A stretch of DNA of 64,000 nt from Rhizobium leguminosarum bv. trifolii WSM1325 (GTDB lineage: Bacteria > Pseudomonadota > Alphaproteobacteria > Rhizobiales > Rhizobiaceae), in the NCBI GenBank assembly GCA_000023185.1, contig CP001626.1, positions 248,001 through 312,000 of the forward strand. Reading direction: 5' to 3'. The position numbers were made by a program, and so were the translations under genes. Shown here piece after piece: positions 45,439-56,400 of the stretch (positions within the stretch are counted from its first letter, which is position 1; every line of letters starts with the position of its first letter). A model generated the notes under the pieces. That model did not search any database. It was not told the DNA's origin and saw only the letters and a list, made by a program, of their open reading frames with translations.

Positions 45439-46535
45439 AGGCGCTGCTGCTGGTTTCCGAACTGGAAGACTACACCATCTCCTTCGCTAGCGGCGTTGCG
45501 CGACATGCGCATGTCGTCCTCGCGGTTCCGCGCCGGCGCTACGCACACCTTGCTTCATGGATCGATCCGGCTGTCGATCTGCACCTCATGGACTGGCCAA
45601 GGCACCGCTCGCTCTCCAATCCCTGGTTCCTGCACCAACTCACACGTCTTATCCGGCAGGAGCGGCCGAACGTCATTCACCTGCTGAGCAACTCGACGCT
45701 CTGGTTGAATTTTGCCGCGCCGTTCTGGCGACCGATCCCGATCGTGACGACCGTCCATGACGTGGAAGTGCATCCCGGCGATTCCGACACCCGCACGCTG
45801 CCCGCCTGGGCTCCCCAATTGATGGTGCGGCAATCGGGCCATGTCGTCGTCCATGGCGAAGGGCTGAAACAGATGGTCCTCGAGCGATATTCAAAGTCGC
45901 CTGATTGTGTCCATGTCTTGTCGCATCCCGCCATTCATCGCTACGCGGAACTCGCCCGGCGGCACAAGATGGCGCGGCGCGGCGCAGATGGAACTTTGCG
46001 CGTTCTGCTTTTCGGACGGATTTTTGCTTACAAGGGATTGGAGCATCTGATCCGTGCCGAGGCAATGCTCAAGGACCTGCTCCCCAATCTACGCATCACG
46101 GTGGCAGGCCGCGGCGACGATCCGCGGATCTTCCAGCCCCTTATGGGGGACGCTACTCGCTATGATATTCGCAATCGCTTTATCGAGGATATGGAGGTCG
46201 CCCAGCTCTTTCTGGATGCCGACATCGTTGTCCTTCCCTATACGGAAGCCTCTCAAAGCGGCGTCCTCAATCTTGCCGCCGCATTTGGCAAACCGGTTAT
46301 CGTGACGGATGTCGGCGAATTGCGAGCCACCGTTCTGCCAAACGGACTGGGAATGGTGGTTCCACCCGGGGATGCGGAACAGCTCGCGACAGCCATACGG
46401 ACACTGGCGGAAAACAGCGAGCTCAGAAGCAGCTTCGGGATCAACGCACTCGCTTGGGCTACAGGTCCGAATTCGCCGCAACAGGTCGGAGCACAGGCTG
46501 CGGCCGTTTATCGTAAGGTGGTCGGGGCATGCTGA
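45435..46535 (+). CDS. Family 4 glycosyltransferase (first of two)
   Basis: The 366-residue GT-B enzyme has VTTVHDVEVHPGD in the N-terminal domain. The C-terminal Glycos_transf_1 domain begins LRVLLFGRIFAYKGLEHLI near residue 190 and carries the donor-binding PYTEASQSGVLNLAAAFGKPVIVTD block with the EX7E-like spacing. Start and stop codons overlap those of both neighbours, so the three glycosyltransferases are made together. The specificity is unknown. Confidence 0.9.
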   Translation: MKALLLVSELEDYTISFASGVARHAHVVLAVPRRRYAHLASWIDPAVDLHLMDWPRHRSLSNPWFLHQLTRLIRQERPNVIHLLSNSTLWLNFAAPFWRPIPIVTTVHDVEVHPGDSDTRTLPAWAPQLMVRQSGHVVVHGEGLKQMVLERYSKSPDCVHVLSHPAIHRYAELARRHKMARRGADGTLRVLLFGRIFAYKGLEHLIRAEAMLKDLLPNLRITVAGRGDDPRIFQPLMGDATRYDIRNRFIEDMEVAQLFLDADIVVLPYTEASQSGVLNLAAAFGKPVIVTDVGELRATVLPNGLGMVVPPGDAEQLATAIRTLAENSELRSSFGINALAWATGPNSPQQVGAQAAAVYRKVVGAC

Positions 46536-47674
46536 TGAACACGCTCACGGATGGAAATCGGGTAGCGACGCGGAACGCAGCAGCAACCGTCCGCCACTAC
46601 GTCCCGGGTGGTTGCGAAAACGGTGGCGGAATTGGCAGGCTCGTCGGCTATATATCGAACACGGCAAAGGAGGCCGGCGAAACACACCTCGTCACCGACA
46701 CTAGAGGGTCTCGGTGGTCCTCCGTTGCGTCGCCTTTGCGCGTGCTCGGCGCCGTCTTGATGATGGCGAAGGACCGGATAATTGCTCCGGCACGCATTCA
46801 CCATATTCATGTCGCGGGTCGCGGCAGCACCGCAAGAAAACTGATCCTGACCGAGGCTGCCCGTCTCCTCGGATGCTCTCACATATTGCACCTGCACGAC
46901 TACGACTACGCGCGCGATTTTGCCGCACGCTCGCCACGTCAACAAATGCTTGTACGCCGGATGTTCCAACATGCTGACCAGGTCGTGGCACTGGGCCAGC
47001 GCGACCGCATGACGCTTACGACGCTTCTCGGCGTGGATGAGCGCCGCGTAGTCGTCATTGGCAATTGTGTGCCCGACCCCGGACCGCGCAATGTTCATGT
47101 CGGCGAGATGCCGTTGATCATATTTCTCGGCCGGCTGAGCGAACGCAAAGGCGTTCAGGAGCTTCTGCTTGCCTTAAGTCATCCGATCATGAAAGAGCTC
47201 CAGTGGCGAGCCGTGCTGGCAGGCGACGGACCTGTGGAAGACTACCGGCGTCAGGCTGCCGCCATGGGACTTTCAGATCTGGTGAAAATGCCGGGCTGGC
47301 TTGGCGCCGACGAGGCGCGGGCGTTGTGTACACGGGCAGATATCCTGGTCTTACCTTCGCATGCCGAGGGCTTGGCAATGGCTGTGGTCGAAGGGCTTGC
47401 CCATGGGCTCGCCGTCGTCACCACGCGCGTCGGCGCGCATGGCGAAGTCATCTCCGACGGTGAAACTGGCGTCTTCGTACCTGTCGGAGACAAGGATGCC
47501 CTGGCTGCGGCGCTGGCTAAGCTCGTCACCGACCCGGAAGTCCGCAACTATCTGTCGGCCAAGGCCCGCGCTCATTATCTCAATAATTTCAGTATGAAGG
47601 CTTACATGCGATCGCTGGACAAACTCTACGACGCTATCTCCGCGCAACCTCAAACAACGGCGGGTGAACGATGA
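46529..47674 (+). CDS. Family 4 glycosyltransferase (second of two)
   Basis: The 381-residue GT-B enzyme has ILHLHDYDYARDFAARSP in its N-terminal half. Its C-terminal domain has LIIFLGRLSERKGVQELL near residue 193, then VKMPGWLGADEARALCTRAD and LPSHAEGLAMAVVEGLAHGLAVVTT with the catalytic EX7E. The ATG at 46529 overlaps the previous gene; a second in-frame ATG two codons later (46535) is equally possible. It probably adds a sugar after the other two glycosyltransferases; order cannot be inferred. Confidence 0.9.
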   Translation: MLMNTLTDGNRVATRNAAATVRHYVPGGCENGGGIGRLVGYISNTAKEAGETHLVTDTRGSRWSSVASPLRVLGAVLMMAKDRIIAPARIHHIHVAGRGSTARKLILTEAARLLGCSHILHLHDYDYARDFAARSPRQQMLVRRMFQHADQVVALGQRDRMTLTTLLGVDERRVVVIGNCVPDPGPRNVHVGEMPLIIFLGRLSERKGVQELLLALSHPIMKELQWRAVLAGDGPVEDYRRQAAAMGLSDLVKMPGWLGADEARALCTRADILVLPSHAEGLAMAVVEGLAHGLAVVTTRVGAHGEVISDGETGVFVPVGDKDALAAALAKLVTDPEVRNYLSAKARAHYLNNFSMKAYMRSLDKLYDAISAQPQTTAGER

Positions 47675-49878
47675 CTATTTCGACTGTGCCGCCAGACCGC
47701 AACACCTCGCTCTCATCGATGCGCTACGATCCCCGGCTTCAGGTAGAGACCCGTTCGGACGAAATTGATCTGACGTCAGGCCTGCGCCTTATTCGGCGAC
47801 GGATGGTCATGATAATGGCCATCATCACGGTACTTATGGCGGTTGCCGCAACCGTGATTTCGGGATTGAAGCCGACTTATCATGCCGAGTCCCGGCTGAT
47901 CATCCACACGCCTCTGGCGACGAAGCTCGGCACCGACGAGTCCGGCCGCAACGATCCGCTGGACGCCACATCTGAGACCGAACGGCTTCTTTCCAGAAGC
48001 ATCGCAGAGCGGGTAATCCGCGACCTGCGCCTCAATGAATGGCCGGAATTCAATCCGGCGCTGCAAGAAATCTCGCCTATCGACAAGATCCGATCAATGC
48101 TTCGCGGTTGGGTCGACAGTGAAAAACCGTCCCTGCCGGTACGGGACAGCATCGAGCCCATAATCCCGAAGTACTACAAGGCCCTCCGCGTTTGGCGCGA
48201 TGGCCAGGGTGACGTCATTCAGATCGGCTTCGATGCGAGCGACCCCGAACTGGCCGCCTCGGTCCCGAACCGGCTCATCAGCATCTACCTCGAAGAACGC
48301 AAGGACAGTCTGCGTGGTCGAGTGGACGCAGCAGAAGAATGGATTCTGCTGCGCATCGACGAACAGATGGGGCGCGCCAAGGCAGCACGCGATGCCGCCG
48401 ACGGGTACCAGAAAATTATGGACGTCGCCTCAAGTGATGACGATCAGGTTGAACAGATCAAGTCGATCATGGAGTTGGGCGAGCGGCGGACAAAAATCGA
48501 ACAAAGCCGCGTTGAAGCGAGAGCAACGATATCTGCACTCGAAGCGGCCGACGACCCCTCGCTCGCCCTGCAGAATATGGTCATTCCCGACAGCATTGGC
48601 GCAATGCAACGCGAGCTTCGTGCGCAGGAGCAAGATCTCGAGCGCCTTCTCGAGACATATGGCAACACGGCAGAATCCGTGCTCGACACGCGGGCCAAGA
48701 TCCTTAAATCCCGCACCGATCTCAGCCTTGCGACTGATCGATATCTCCAATCGATACGCGCCAAGCTTGCGGCGCTCGATCATGAGGACGACGCAGTCCG
48801 GTCGGCATTGGCGGCCGCTCATGAGAAACGCGCTCGCTCCACACTGGCGCAAACCGAGTTGGCCCGACTCGAGCGCATGGCTGACAAAGAGCAGACGGCA
48901 CTGGACAAGCTCGACGAGCAGCGCCGTGGCCTGGCTGCGCAAGCCATGTTGCCAGGCGCGGAACTGGAAGTCTTGTCACCGGCCGCGGTGCCGCTGGCGC
49001 CAACGGGACGCGGGCGGCTTTTCTATTTGATCGGCGCCCTTTTGGCTTCGGTATCGATCGCGGTGACGGCCGCTTTCGTGGTCGAGATGCTGGACAACTC
49101 AGTCCGCAGTTTCGACCAGATGGCCGGAATGTCGCGCATCGTACCCGCCGGATTCATCCCGCACCTCAAACGGAAAGACCGGAGAGATCCGTCGATGCTC
49201 TTCGGGAGCATCCAAGACGGGATGTTTGACGAAGCAATTCGCTCCGTGATGACTTCGCTCAAACAATCTAACGGCGGGAAACTGCCAAACACGATTGTCG
49301 TGACGTCGGCTCACAGCGGAGAGGGCAAGTCGCTTGTCGCCAGATCCCTGGCAATCGATCTCGCCGCCAACGGAATTCCGGTGCTGCTTGTCGATGGCGA
49401 CCTCAGACTCGGAAATCTCGACTCGTTTTTCAAATCAGAGCTAAAGCAGGGGTTGAACGAATTCCTGTGTGGGCAGGCGGGATTGCGTGACATCATCCAT
49501 CACCATCCAAGCGGCATCGACTTCATCCCGGCTGGCAATGCCAGTCTCCATCGGCGCGTCCGTTTGACTGATGCAGCTGACATCGTGGCGATGGCCGCCT
49601 CACTGGGCCAAATCGTCATCTTCGACAGCGCGCCTGTGCTCGCCTCGGCTGATACGATGCATCTGACAGCGTTAGCAGAAAGAACGCTGGTGGTCGTAAA
49701 ATGGGGAAAGACGAGCCGTCGGGCGGTAGAGTTTTGCCTACATCAGCTGAAGACCGCGCGCAACGCAGAGATTGCCGTTGCCATAAATAACGTCAATACG
49801 AACAAACACGCCATGTACAACTTCCGCGATTCAGAACTGTTTGCGAGCTCACTGCGGAAGTACCACGAGTTCACGTGA
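47671..49878 (+). CDS. Polysaccharide co-polymerase fused to tyrosine autokinase (Wzc/ExoP-type)
   Basis: The 735-residue protein controls chain length and couples polymerisation to export. A Wzz domain follows a first membrane segment ([20 protein letters not shown] near residue 50). A long periplasmic coiled coil runs to about 440, and a second membrane segment is [20 protein letters not shown]. The cytoplasmic BY-kinase domain has Walker [13 protein letters not shown] near residue 546, Walker A' VLLVDGDLR and Walker B IVIFDSAP. The usual C-terminal tyrosine cluster is nearly absent: only the Tyr in MYNFRDS and KYHEF remain. The start overlaps the preceding glycosyltransferase stop codon (ATGA). 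Confidence 0.92.
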   Translation: MTISTVPPDRNTSLSSMRYDPRLQVETRSDEIDLTSGLRLIRRRMVMIMAIITVLMAVAATVISGLKPTYHAESRLIIHTPLATKLGTDESGRNDPLDATSETERLLSRSIAERVIRDLRLNEWPEFNPALQEISPIDKIRSMLRGWVDSEKPSLPVRDSIEPIIPKYYKALRVWRDGQGDVIQIGFDASDPELAASVPNRLISIYLEERKDSLRGRVDAAEEWILLRIDEQMGRAKAARDAADGYQKIMDVASSDDDQVEQIKSIMELGERRTKIEQSRVEARATISALEAADDPSLALQNMVIPDSIGAMQRELRAQEQDLERLLETYGNTAESVLDTRAKILKSRTDLSLATDRYLQSIRAKLAALDHEDDAVRSALAAAHEKRARSTLAQTELARLERMADKEQTALDKLDEQRRGLAAQAMLPGAELEVLSPAAVPLAPTGRGRLFYLIGALLASVSIAVTAAFVVEMLDNSVRSFDQMAGMSRIVPAGFIPHLKRKDRRDPSMLFGSIQDGMFDEAIRSVMTSLKQSNGGKLPNTIVVTSAHSGEGKSLVARSLAIDLAANGIPVLLVDGDLRLGNLDSFFKSELKQGLNEFLCGQAGLRDIIHHHPSGIDFIPAGNASLHRRVRLTDAADIVAMAASLGQIVIFDSAPVLASADTMHLTALAERTLVVVKWGKTSRRAVEFCLHQLKTARNAEIAVAINNVNTNKHAMYNFRDSELFASSLRKYHEFT

Positions 49879-49931
49879 GTTCGAACAGCGCGTGTCCGCC
49901 TGATTCCGCCGAAATAAATTACGGAGACCGC

Positions 49932-51023
49932 ATGAAAAACGAAAATAAGGTTGCACTGGTTACAGGCATAACAGGTCAGGACGGTGCGTATTTGGCCGAA
50001 CTGCTCCTGGAGAAGGGCTATATTGTTCACGGCCTCAAGCGACGCTCATCGTCCTTCAACACCAGTCGCATCGAGCATCTATACGAGGATCCCCATGTCG
50101 AAAATCCTCGCTTTATTCTGCATTACGGGGACATGACCGATTCAACGAACCTCATCCGCGTGGTTCAGGAAACGCAGCCGGACGAGATCTATAATCTCGC
50201 CGCACAGAGCCACGTTCAAGTCTCTTTCGAGACCCCGGAATATACGGCTAACGCCGATGGAACCGGCACCCTTCGGCTACTTGAAGCCATTCGCCTCCTG
50301 GGGCTGACAAAGAAGACCCGCTTCTATCAAGCATCGACCTCAGAGCTCTACGGCAAAGTCCAGGAAGTCCCGCAGAGCGAAACGACACCTTTCTACCCTC
50401 GATCACCCTACGCTGCGGCCAAGCTCTACGCCTATTGGATTGTGGTCAATTATCGCGAGGCATATGGCATGCACGCCTCGAACGGCATTTTGTTCAATCA
50501 TGAAAGCCCGATCCGCGGCGAAACATTCGTGACGCGCAAAATCACCCGGGCGGCTGCGGCGATCCATCTTGGACTGCAGGAAAGGCTTTATCTCGGCAAC
50601 TTGGACGCCAAGCGCGACTGGGGACATGCACGAGAATATGTCCGTGGCATGTGGCTGATGCTGCAACAGGATGAACCGGAGGACTATGTCCTTGCGACCG
50701 GCGAAACGCACTCGGTTCGTTCCTTCGTTGACAAGGCCTTTGCCCAGGTGGGCATGCCGATTGATTGGCGTGGGAACGGAGTTGAGGAAAAGGGATACGA
50801 CAAGACATCCGGTCAGTGTGTGGTGGAGATCGATCCCGCTTATTTCCGCCCGACTGAAGTTGATCTTCTGATCGGCGATCCGACGAAAGCGCACACGAAG
50901 CTTGGTTGGAAACATGAGACCAGTCTTGATCAACTGATTGCGGAGATGGTTCGCGCGGATCTGAAAGTCATGGCACGAAATGTTCCGTCGGTCGGTGTAA
51001 CCAAAGGTTTTGCCCATGCCTGA
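49932..51023 (+). CDS. gmd: GDP-mannose 4,6-dehydratase
   Basis: This 363-residue SDR enzyme makes GDP-4-keto-6-deoxymannose from GDP-mannose. It has [56 protein letters not shown] and the catalytic YAAAK in [30 protein letters not shown] and [15 protein letters not shown] follow; all are diagnostic for Gmd. The ATG at 49932 has GGAG seven bases upstream and is preferred over an earlier GTG that overlaps the kinase stop codon. The next gene encodes the second enzyme of GDP-fucose synthesis and overlaps it by 8 bp. Confidence 0.96.
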   Translation: MKNENKVALVTGITGQDGAYLAELLLEKGYIVHGLKRRSSSFNTSRIEHLYEDPHVENPRFILHYGDMTDSTNLIRVVQETQPDEIYNLAAQSHVQVSFETPEYTANADGTGTLRLLEAIRLLGLTKKTRFYQASTSELYGKVQEVPQSETTPFYPRSPYAAAKLYAYWIVVNYREAYGMHASNGILFNHESPIRGETFVTRKITRAAAAIHLGLQERLYLGNLDAKRDWGHAREYVRGMWLMLQQDEPEDYVLATGETHSVRSFVDKAFAQVGMPIDWRGNGVEEKGYDKTSGQCVVEIDPAYFRPTEVDLLIGDPTKAHTKLGWKHETSLDQLIAEMVRADLKVMARNVPSVGVTKGFAHA

Positions 51024-52086
51024 GGTGATCTACAGCCTTACCAGAAAGAGGGTCTATGTCGCGGGCCACCGCGGCATGGTGGGCTCTGCGATCGTGCGGC
51101 GTCTCGCTTCCGAGGGCTGCGAAATTTTGACGTCCACCCGCGCCGAGGTCGACCTCAGACGGCAGGACCAGGTGGAGGCCTGGATGAGTAAGCATCGTCC
51201 CGATGCTGTCTTCCTAGCTGCTGCGAGGGTCGGCGGTATTCTCGCGAACGCTACCTATCCGGCCGACTTCCTTTACGACAACTTGATTCTCCAAGCGAAT
51301 GTCATCCACGCAGCCCATAGAACTGACGTCGAAAAACTGATGTTTCTGGGCTCGTCCTGCATCTATCCGAAATTCGCCGACCAGCCGATCGTTGAGGACT
51401 CACTTCTGACCGGATCGCTTGAACCCACCAATGAATGGTATGCGATCGCCAAAATTGCCGGATTAAAGCTCTGCCAAGCCTATCGCAAACAGCACGGTAG
51501 AGATTTCATCTCGGCCATGCCGACCAATCTTTACGGTCCAGGCGACAATTTTGACCTCGGGTCAAGCCATGTCATGCCGGCGCTCATACGCAAGACACAT
51601 GAGGCCAAGGTCAGCGAGCAGCAAGAGATATGCGTCTGGGGTACGGGCACGCCGCGGCGCGAATTCCTGCATGTTGACGATTGCGCCGACGCCTGCCTCC
51701 ATCTCATGAAAACCTATTCCGCCGAAAGTCATGTGAACGTAGGTTGTGGCGAAGACATTACCATTCTCGAATTGGCATACCTCGTCTCCAAGATCGTTGG
51801 TTTCGAAGGCAAGATCACCCGCGACCTCACCAAGCCAGATGGCACGCCACGTAAACTCCTGAGCGTCGACAAGCTCCGCAGTCTCGGCTGGTCTCCTAAG
51901 ATAGGTCTGAAAGAGGGCATCGCAGATGCCTACCGCTCCTTCCTTGATGGCCATCATCTCGAACGCAGCGACAGAGCTGTGTCCAGCGACTTGATCGGTC
52001 AAAGCGACATCAGTTTCGAGAAAGCGAAGAGTTCGGCGCCGCACGCGCCCACGCTCTCGACCGTTGCGCATCATCCCTCGCCATAG
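51016..52086 (+). CDS. fcl: GDP-L-fucose synthase
   Basis: The 356-residue epimerase-reductase converts GDP-4-keto-6-deoxymannose to GDP-L-fucose with NADPH. It shows [50 protein letters not shown], the catalytic [10 protein letters not shown] and [14 protein letters not shown]. The C-terminal extension of about 40 residues (after [12 protein letters not shown]) is Ser-rich and not part of the usual fold. The ATG at 51016 is chosen; the TTG at 51010 is less likely. It closes the plus-strand glycosyltransferase operon. Together with gmd it predicts fucose in the polymer. Confidence 0.95.
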   Translation: MPEVIYSLTRKRVYVAGHRGMVGSAIVRRLASEGCEILTSTRAEVDLRRQDQVEAWMSKHRPDAVFLAAARVGGILANATYPADFLYDNLILQANVIHAAHRTDVEKLMFLGSSCIYPKFADQPIVEDSLLTGSLEPTNEWYAIAKIAGLKLCQAYRKQHGRDFISAMPTNLYGPGDNFDLGSSHVMPALIRKTHEAKVSEQQEICVWGTGTPRREFLHVDDCADACLHLMKTYSAESHVNVGCGEDITILELAYLVSKIVGFEGKITRDLTKPDGTPRKLLSVDKLRSLGWSPKIGLKEGIADAYRSFLDGHHLERSDRAVSSDLIGQSDISFEKAKSSAPHAPTLSTVAHHPSP

Positions 52087-52153
52087 GGAATTTGCACGAG
52101 GGATAACAGGGGTTTTGTCTCGGGGGGACGTACATGCTGGGACGGCGCAAATA

Positions 52154-52285
52154 ATGCAGCCTGTAGAAATCAGGATTGCAGCGCTCATTTTCTTGATGGT
52201 CGTGTGGTTGATGATTATCGGTGCGGCGTTGGATTTTTTCGCGGTCGAAATGCCGATATCGCTTGTCGCGCTACTAGGCAGATAG
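52154..52285 (+). CDS. Possible 43-residue single-span membrane peptide
   Basis: The ATG at 52154 opens MQPVEIRIAALIFLMVVWLM and continues IIGAALDFFAVEMPIS to a TAG at 52283-52285. The core is one hydrophobic span. A GGGACGG stretch 9-15 bp upstream is only a weak ribosome-binding site. It follows the fucose synthase gene by 67 bp. I do not recognise it; it may be a real small gene or chance. Confidence 0.4.
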   Translation: MQPVEIRIAALIFLMVVWLMIIGAALDFFAVEMPISLVALLGR

Positions 52286-52389
52286 TCCACATCGGATGAC
52301 TCCACCGGGCCTTACCTTCGGCTGACCTTTCGGACGACAATCGCTGGAGTAAAGTCGACAGGCGAAGAGGAGCCGGACGGAACCCCGCC

Positions 52390-52734
52390 TCAGTTGATTG
52401 GCGGTTCCGCATCGATGTCACTGGGCGGCAAACCTGGCTTACCGAGCCCGAAGAACGCGCGCGCGGTCAAGCAAGCGTCATCCCCTGGGACGCAGGCGCG
52501 GCAGACATCAGGCCGAAGATCGTACACTTGACAGGATGTCTCTGAACCGACGCGACCGACCAATGCGGAGCAGCGCGCACCGTCGCAACGCATTCCTTGC
52601 TGGTTCGCAGCTACGAAATGCGCTGGCAGCAAATCGAGAGCAGCGTCGGTTTCCGTGGAAAATCTGGGCCAGGTCGGCGAATAGGAGCAGCAGGCTCCGC
52701 AGCCTTGGCAATTGAAATCGATCAATGATGTCAT
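52390..52734 (-). CDS. YkgJ-family cysteine-cluster protein
   Basis: The 114-residue soluble protein is rich in cysteines arranged as NCQGCGACCSYSPTWPRF, RCDGARCSALVG, SCQVYDLRPDVCRACVPGDD. This is the CxxCxxCC pattern of the YkgJ/UPF0153 proteins thought to bind a metal or an iron-sulfur cluster. Its function is not established. The length is normal for the family. It stands alone on the minus strand between the polysaccharide locus and the mobilisation module. Confidence 0.85.
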   Translation of the reverse strand: MTSLIDFNCQGCGACCSYSPTWPRFSTETDAALDLLPAHFVAANQQGMRCDGARCSALVGRVGSETSCQVYDLRPDVCRACVPGDDACLTARAFFGLGKPGLPPSDIDAEPPIN

Positions 52735-52749
52735 GGCCCGCTCCTACCA

Positions 52750-53410
52750 CATAGGCCGCCAAGAGCAAAGCCTTCGGCTATGCGCTGAGCGAGCGCACCG
52801 CAGACGCGGCATCGACTACGTGAAATGGGCCATCGACTGCAGCGACGCGCTCGGCACGACGATGCTGAGCGGCCCGCGGCATTCGACGCTCGGCAAAATT
52901 CGGGAAGCCGGCCGAGCGCGGCGGAACTCAAGCGCTCGGTTTCCTCACAACACGCGATCGGCGATCATGCAGCAAAGCACAGCGTAATGATCGGGCTTGA
53001 GGCGCTGAATCGCCTCGAATGCTCTGTTCAACACGATGGACGATCTTGCGGCCCATATCGACGCGGTCGGACATCCGCATATCCGCGCCATGTACGACAC
53101 GTTCCACAGCAAAATCGAAGAGACAGATCCAATCGGCGCGTTCACGCGAAACAGTGACCGCATCGTGCATGTCTACATTTTGGAGAACGACCGCCGCTTA
53201 CCCGGCGGCAACATTCCCTGGGCAGAGAGGTTCAAGGCGCGACGCGCGAGCGGCTGCGACGGGTGGCTGACAATCGAGGCCTTTGGTCGAGCCCTCAAGG
53301 AGCTCGCCGCCGCGACAAGGTCTGGCGCGACTTTTCCGAGACACCGGAAGCGGTCTATCGCCAGCCTGAGCCTCCTCGAAATCCCTGGTCCGACCCAAAC
53401 ATCTACATCC
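52750..53410 (+). pseudogene. Sugar-phosphate isomerase/epimerase (TIM-barrel) remnant with several frameshifts
   Basis: Pieces in different plus-strand frames line up with xylose-isomerase-like epimerases (tagatose/psicose 3-epimerase type): RRRGIDYVKWAIDCSDALGT near 52800, GDHAAKHSVMIGLEALNRLE near 52962, and MDDLAAHIDAVGHPHIRAMY with DTFHSKIEETDPIGAF from 53036. GCDGWLTIEAFGRALKELAA near 53251 is followed, in another frame, by VWRDFSETPEAVYRQ near 53320. The N-terminus is missing and at least three frame changes occur, so it is dead. Its end overlaps the 3' end of traA on the other strand. Confidence 0.7.
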
Positions 53411-56400
53411 CAAGCCCCAAGGACTTGCCCCGCTTCAGCGACCGCTTCAACTCCATCTGCTGGGTGAGCTCCGCACGATGACTGCGATCGGCAAGGCGAG
53501 CAACCTGGCGGATGCGCTCGACGTCACCATCCCGATCCGGTCCCACTCGCTTCAGCTGATCCGCGAGATCTGAGGGATCGGCGCGACCGAAGCGCGTTTC
53601 GATCGCAGTAGCGATGTCCTTTGCCTCGGCAAGCGCCTGACGGCCCTCCGGTGTCGCCGCCAGTCGTTCGACGAACTTTGCCTTGTCGCTATAAGGGAGA
53701 TCATCGAGATTGCGCAGCAGCGCCTCACTCCGGCGGCTCGGCCCCAGAACCTCGACGACGTCCTGCTTTTCTCGTTTCCAGCGTTCGGAGCCGCATTCAG
53801 CCGCAAGGCGACGCTGCCAGGTGTTGGCGGATTGGCGAATATGCGAAGCCAGCGCATCGATCCGCAAAAGCGCGTGTTTGCGTTCAGCGTTGTCTCCGAA
53901 CAGGCCGGTTTTGCCGGCGAGCGCACCGATCGTCTCGGGCGAAGTGCTGAGTTGACTGGCAAGCGCGACCGGATCTGCATTCTCATCCAGGATGCGGCCG
54001 CGCAACACGTCCATTGCCGCTGGCGCGTCGTTGAACACCTGCGGCGCGAGCTGCTTTGCCGCGGCCCAATCACGTTCGAATGCCGGCATCGCCTTTGATC
54101 GTCCGACCTCTTCGACGCTCATCGCATAGGTCTTAACCGCCGCAACGAGCACGCGGCGTTCATCCTCGCGTTCATCGCGACGTTCATCGCCAGTGGGATC
54201 CTGGTGCGAAGAGCCGCCATCGGCGATGCTGCGGGCCGCGAGCGGTGTCGGCGGCCGTGGTTCTTGCATTGGCTTGGGAACCGTCGTGTCCGCGATGCGC
54301 TCCGCCTCCTTGGTGATTACCGCAGGTGCGACCTCGCTCTCGCCCTGCCCCCGGCGATCCTCCATGCCGCGCCGATTGGCAAAGTCATGGGTATAGTCAA
54401 GCGTCGTCTCCTTGACGCCTGAGCGGCTCAGTGTCTCTGTCAGGGATCGCTCCGTCTTGAACGCATCCAGCCCCGCATAGAGCTGCACCGCCTCGCGATG
54501 ACGGGTCATCGCCACGTAGGTCAGATGCCGGTCCATCGTCGTCGACGCCAGGACAAAACTCCGGTCGACGGTAGCGCCTTGCGTCTTGTGGATCGTCGTT
54601 GCGTAGCCGTGGTCAAAGGATTGGTAACGATTGACCGGTACGGTCACCTGGCGTTGCCCATCTTGCGTCTGCGCCTTGCCGTCAAGCCGAACCTGTATTG
54701 CGTCCGGCGCGACGGCGATCACCTCGCCCAACATGCCATTCTTGACGCCGAGATCACGATCGTTCTCCAGGAAGACGATGCGATCGCCGCGTGCGAAGGA
54801 TCGCTTCCCATTGTTGGTCTGGTAGGTGAGCTCCTCACCACGATCATCCGAGGTGCCGGTGCTTCTTGAGAGCTCACCGCGCTCCTGCAACCGAGAGCGA
54901 ATGCCGGCATTGATGGCAGCCACATCTATCCGCCGATGGGCCATCGCAATGCGCGTGTCGTTGGGATTGGCCGATCGGTCAGCGACATAATCGGCAATGA
55001 TCGCCTTCAGGGTTTCAGCGCGATCCGTCTTCAGATGAAGGTTTTCCCGTGCAGCATAGGCCGACAGTCCGGCTGCGGTCCGGTGAGATGCGAAGTCAAT
55101 CGAAGCCTGCTTTTGCCAATCGGTTCTTTGACGTCGGACTTCCGACAGTTGCGCATGACCGACGGCTTCGGCGATTGCCCGAAACGGCGCGCCCGCTCCG
55201 ATCGCCTGAAGCTGTTCATGATCTCCGACCAGGACGAGCTTGGCGCCGGCCCGTTTGACCTCGTCGACGAAGCGGGCGAGCTGACGACTGCCGACCATGC
55301 CGCCCTCGTCGATGACGAGGACGTCACGAGCATTCAGCCGACTGCGATCGGCCTGCCAGCTGTATTCCCACGATGCCAAGGTGCGGCTCGATATGCCGGA
55401 CGATTGCTCCAGGCCTTCCGCGGCCTTGCCGGCCAGAGCCGCGCCATGAACGCGATAACCCTGCGCTTCCCAGGCCTGGCGGGCAGCTGCCAGCATCGTG
55501 CTCTTGCCGGCACCGGCAAAACCGATCACCACGGCGATCTGACCGGGACCCGTGACATGCTCGATCGCCTGGCGCTGTTCAGCCGACAGCCCCTGCCCCG
55601 GTGAAGGATTTCCCGCCTGGATCGATCTGTCCTGATCGGCGATTGCCGCATCGACATTGCGCTTTGCCACACCGTGGGTTTGGCGCGCCTTCATCGCAAC
55701 AGTGGCTGTTGCCATCGCGCCCTCGATCGCCACCATCTCGACCGTCGAATAACGTGCCTCTCCATCGCGGCCGCGAACGCTTGAACTGTCGGGCCTCAAC
55801 TCGACGAGAGCCTTCGACGCCATGACCGATGCAAAAGCATTCTGGAAGGTCTGCGCATCGTCGTTGATGTATCGATGCAAGGCCCTGGCAATGTCATAGC
55901 GGTTGAAGACGCTCTTCTCGTTGGTAATCAGCTTCAAGATCTCTTCAGGGCGCCGGCGAATGGTCTCGGCATTTCGCTCGGCCGATTGCGGTGAGAGGCG
56001 CGCGCGAGAGACTGCCCCACCCTGGCGATCGATCTGAGTGGCATGCACACCGACATGTTCGCTCGGCTCGATCGTGATCCCGGCCTCCAGATGCGAGCGA
56101 TGATCGATGCGGATATCGTGGCCTGCCCTCTCAAGGTGCGTGTTGGCAAGATGCTCCCACGCCTGTCTGAGATCCTTCAGCTGCAGTTGCGATGGCGGCA
56201 GGTGATTGGCGAGAAGCCATCTGTTCTCCCGCTCGAGCAGCGTCTTGTCGCCAAGACCGGTTTCCCTCACCTCACGCGTCGTCATCATCAGATGCGCATG
56301 GCTGTTTCTGATATCGCTTGCCCCACCTGGCCGATGGATCGCGAAGTCGACGGCAGCGCCATAGCGATTGGCCAGATCTTCGGCAAAGGCCCGCGTCAGC

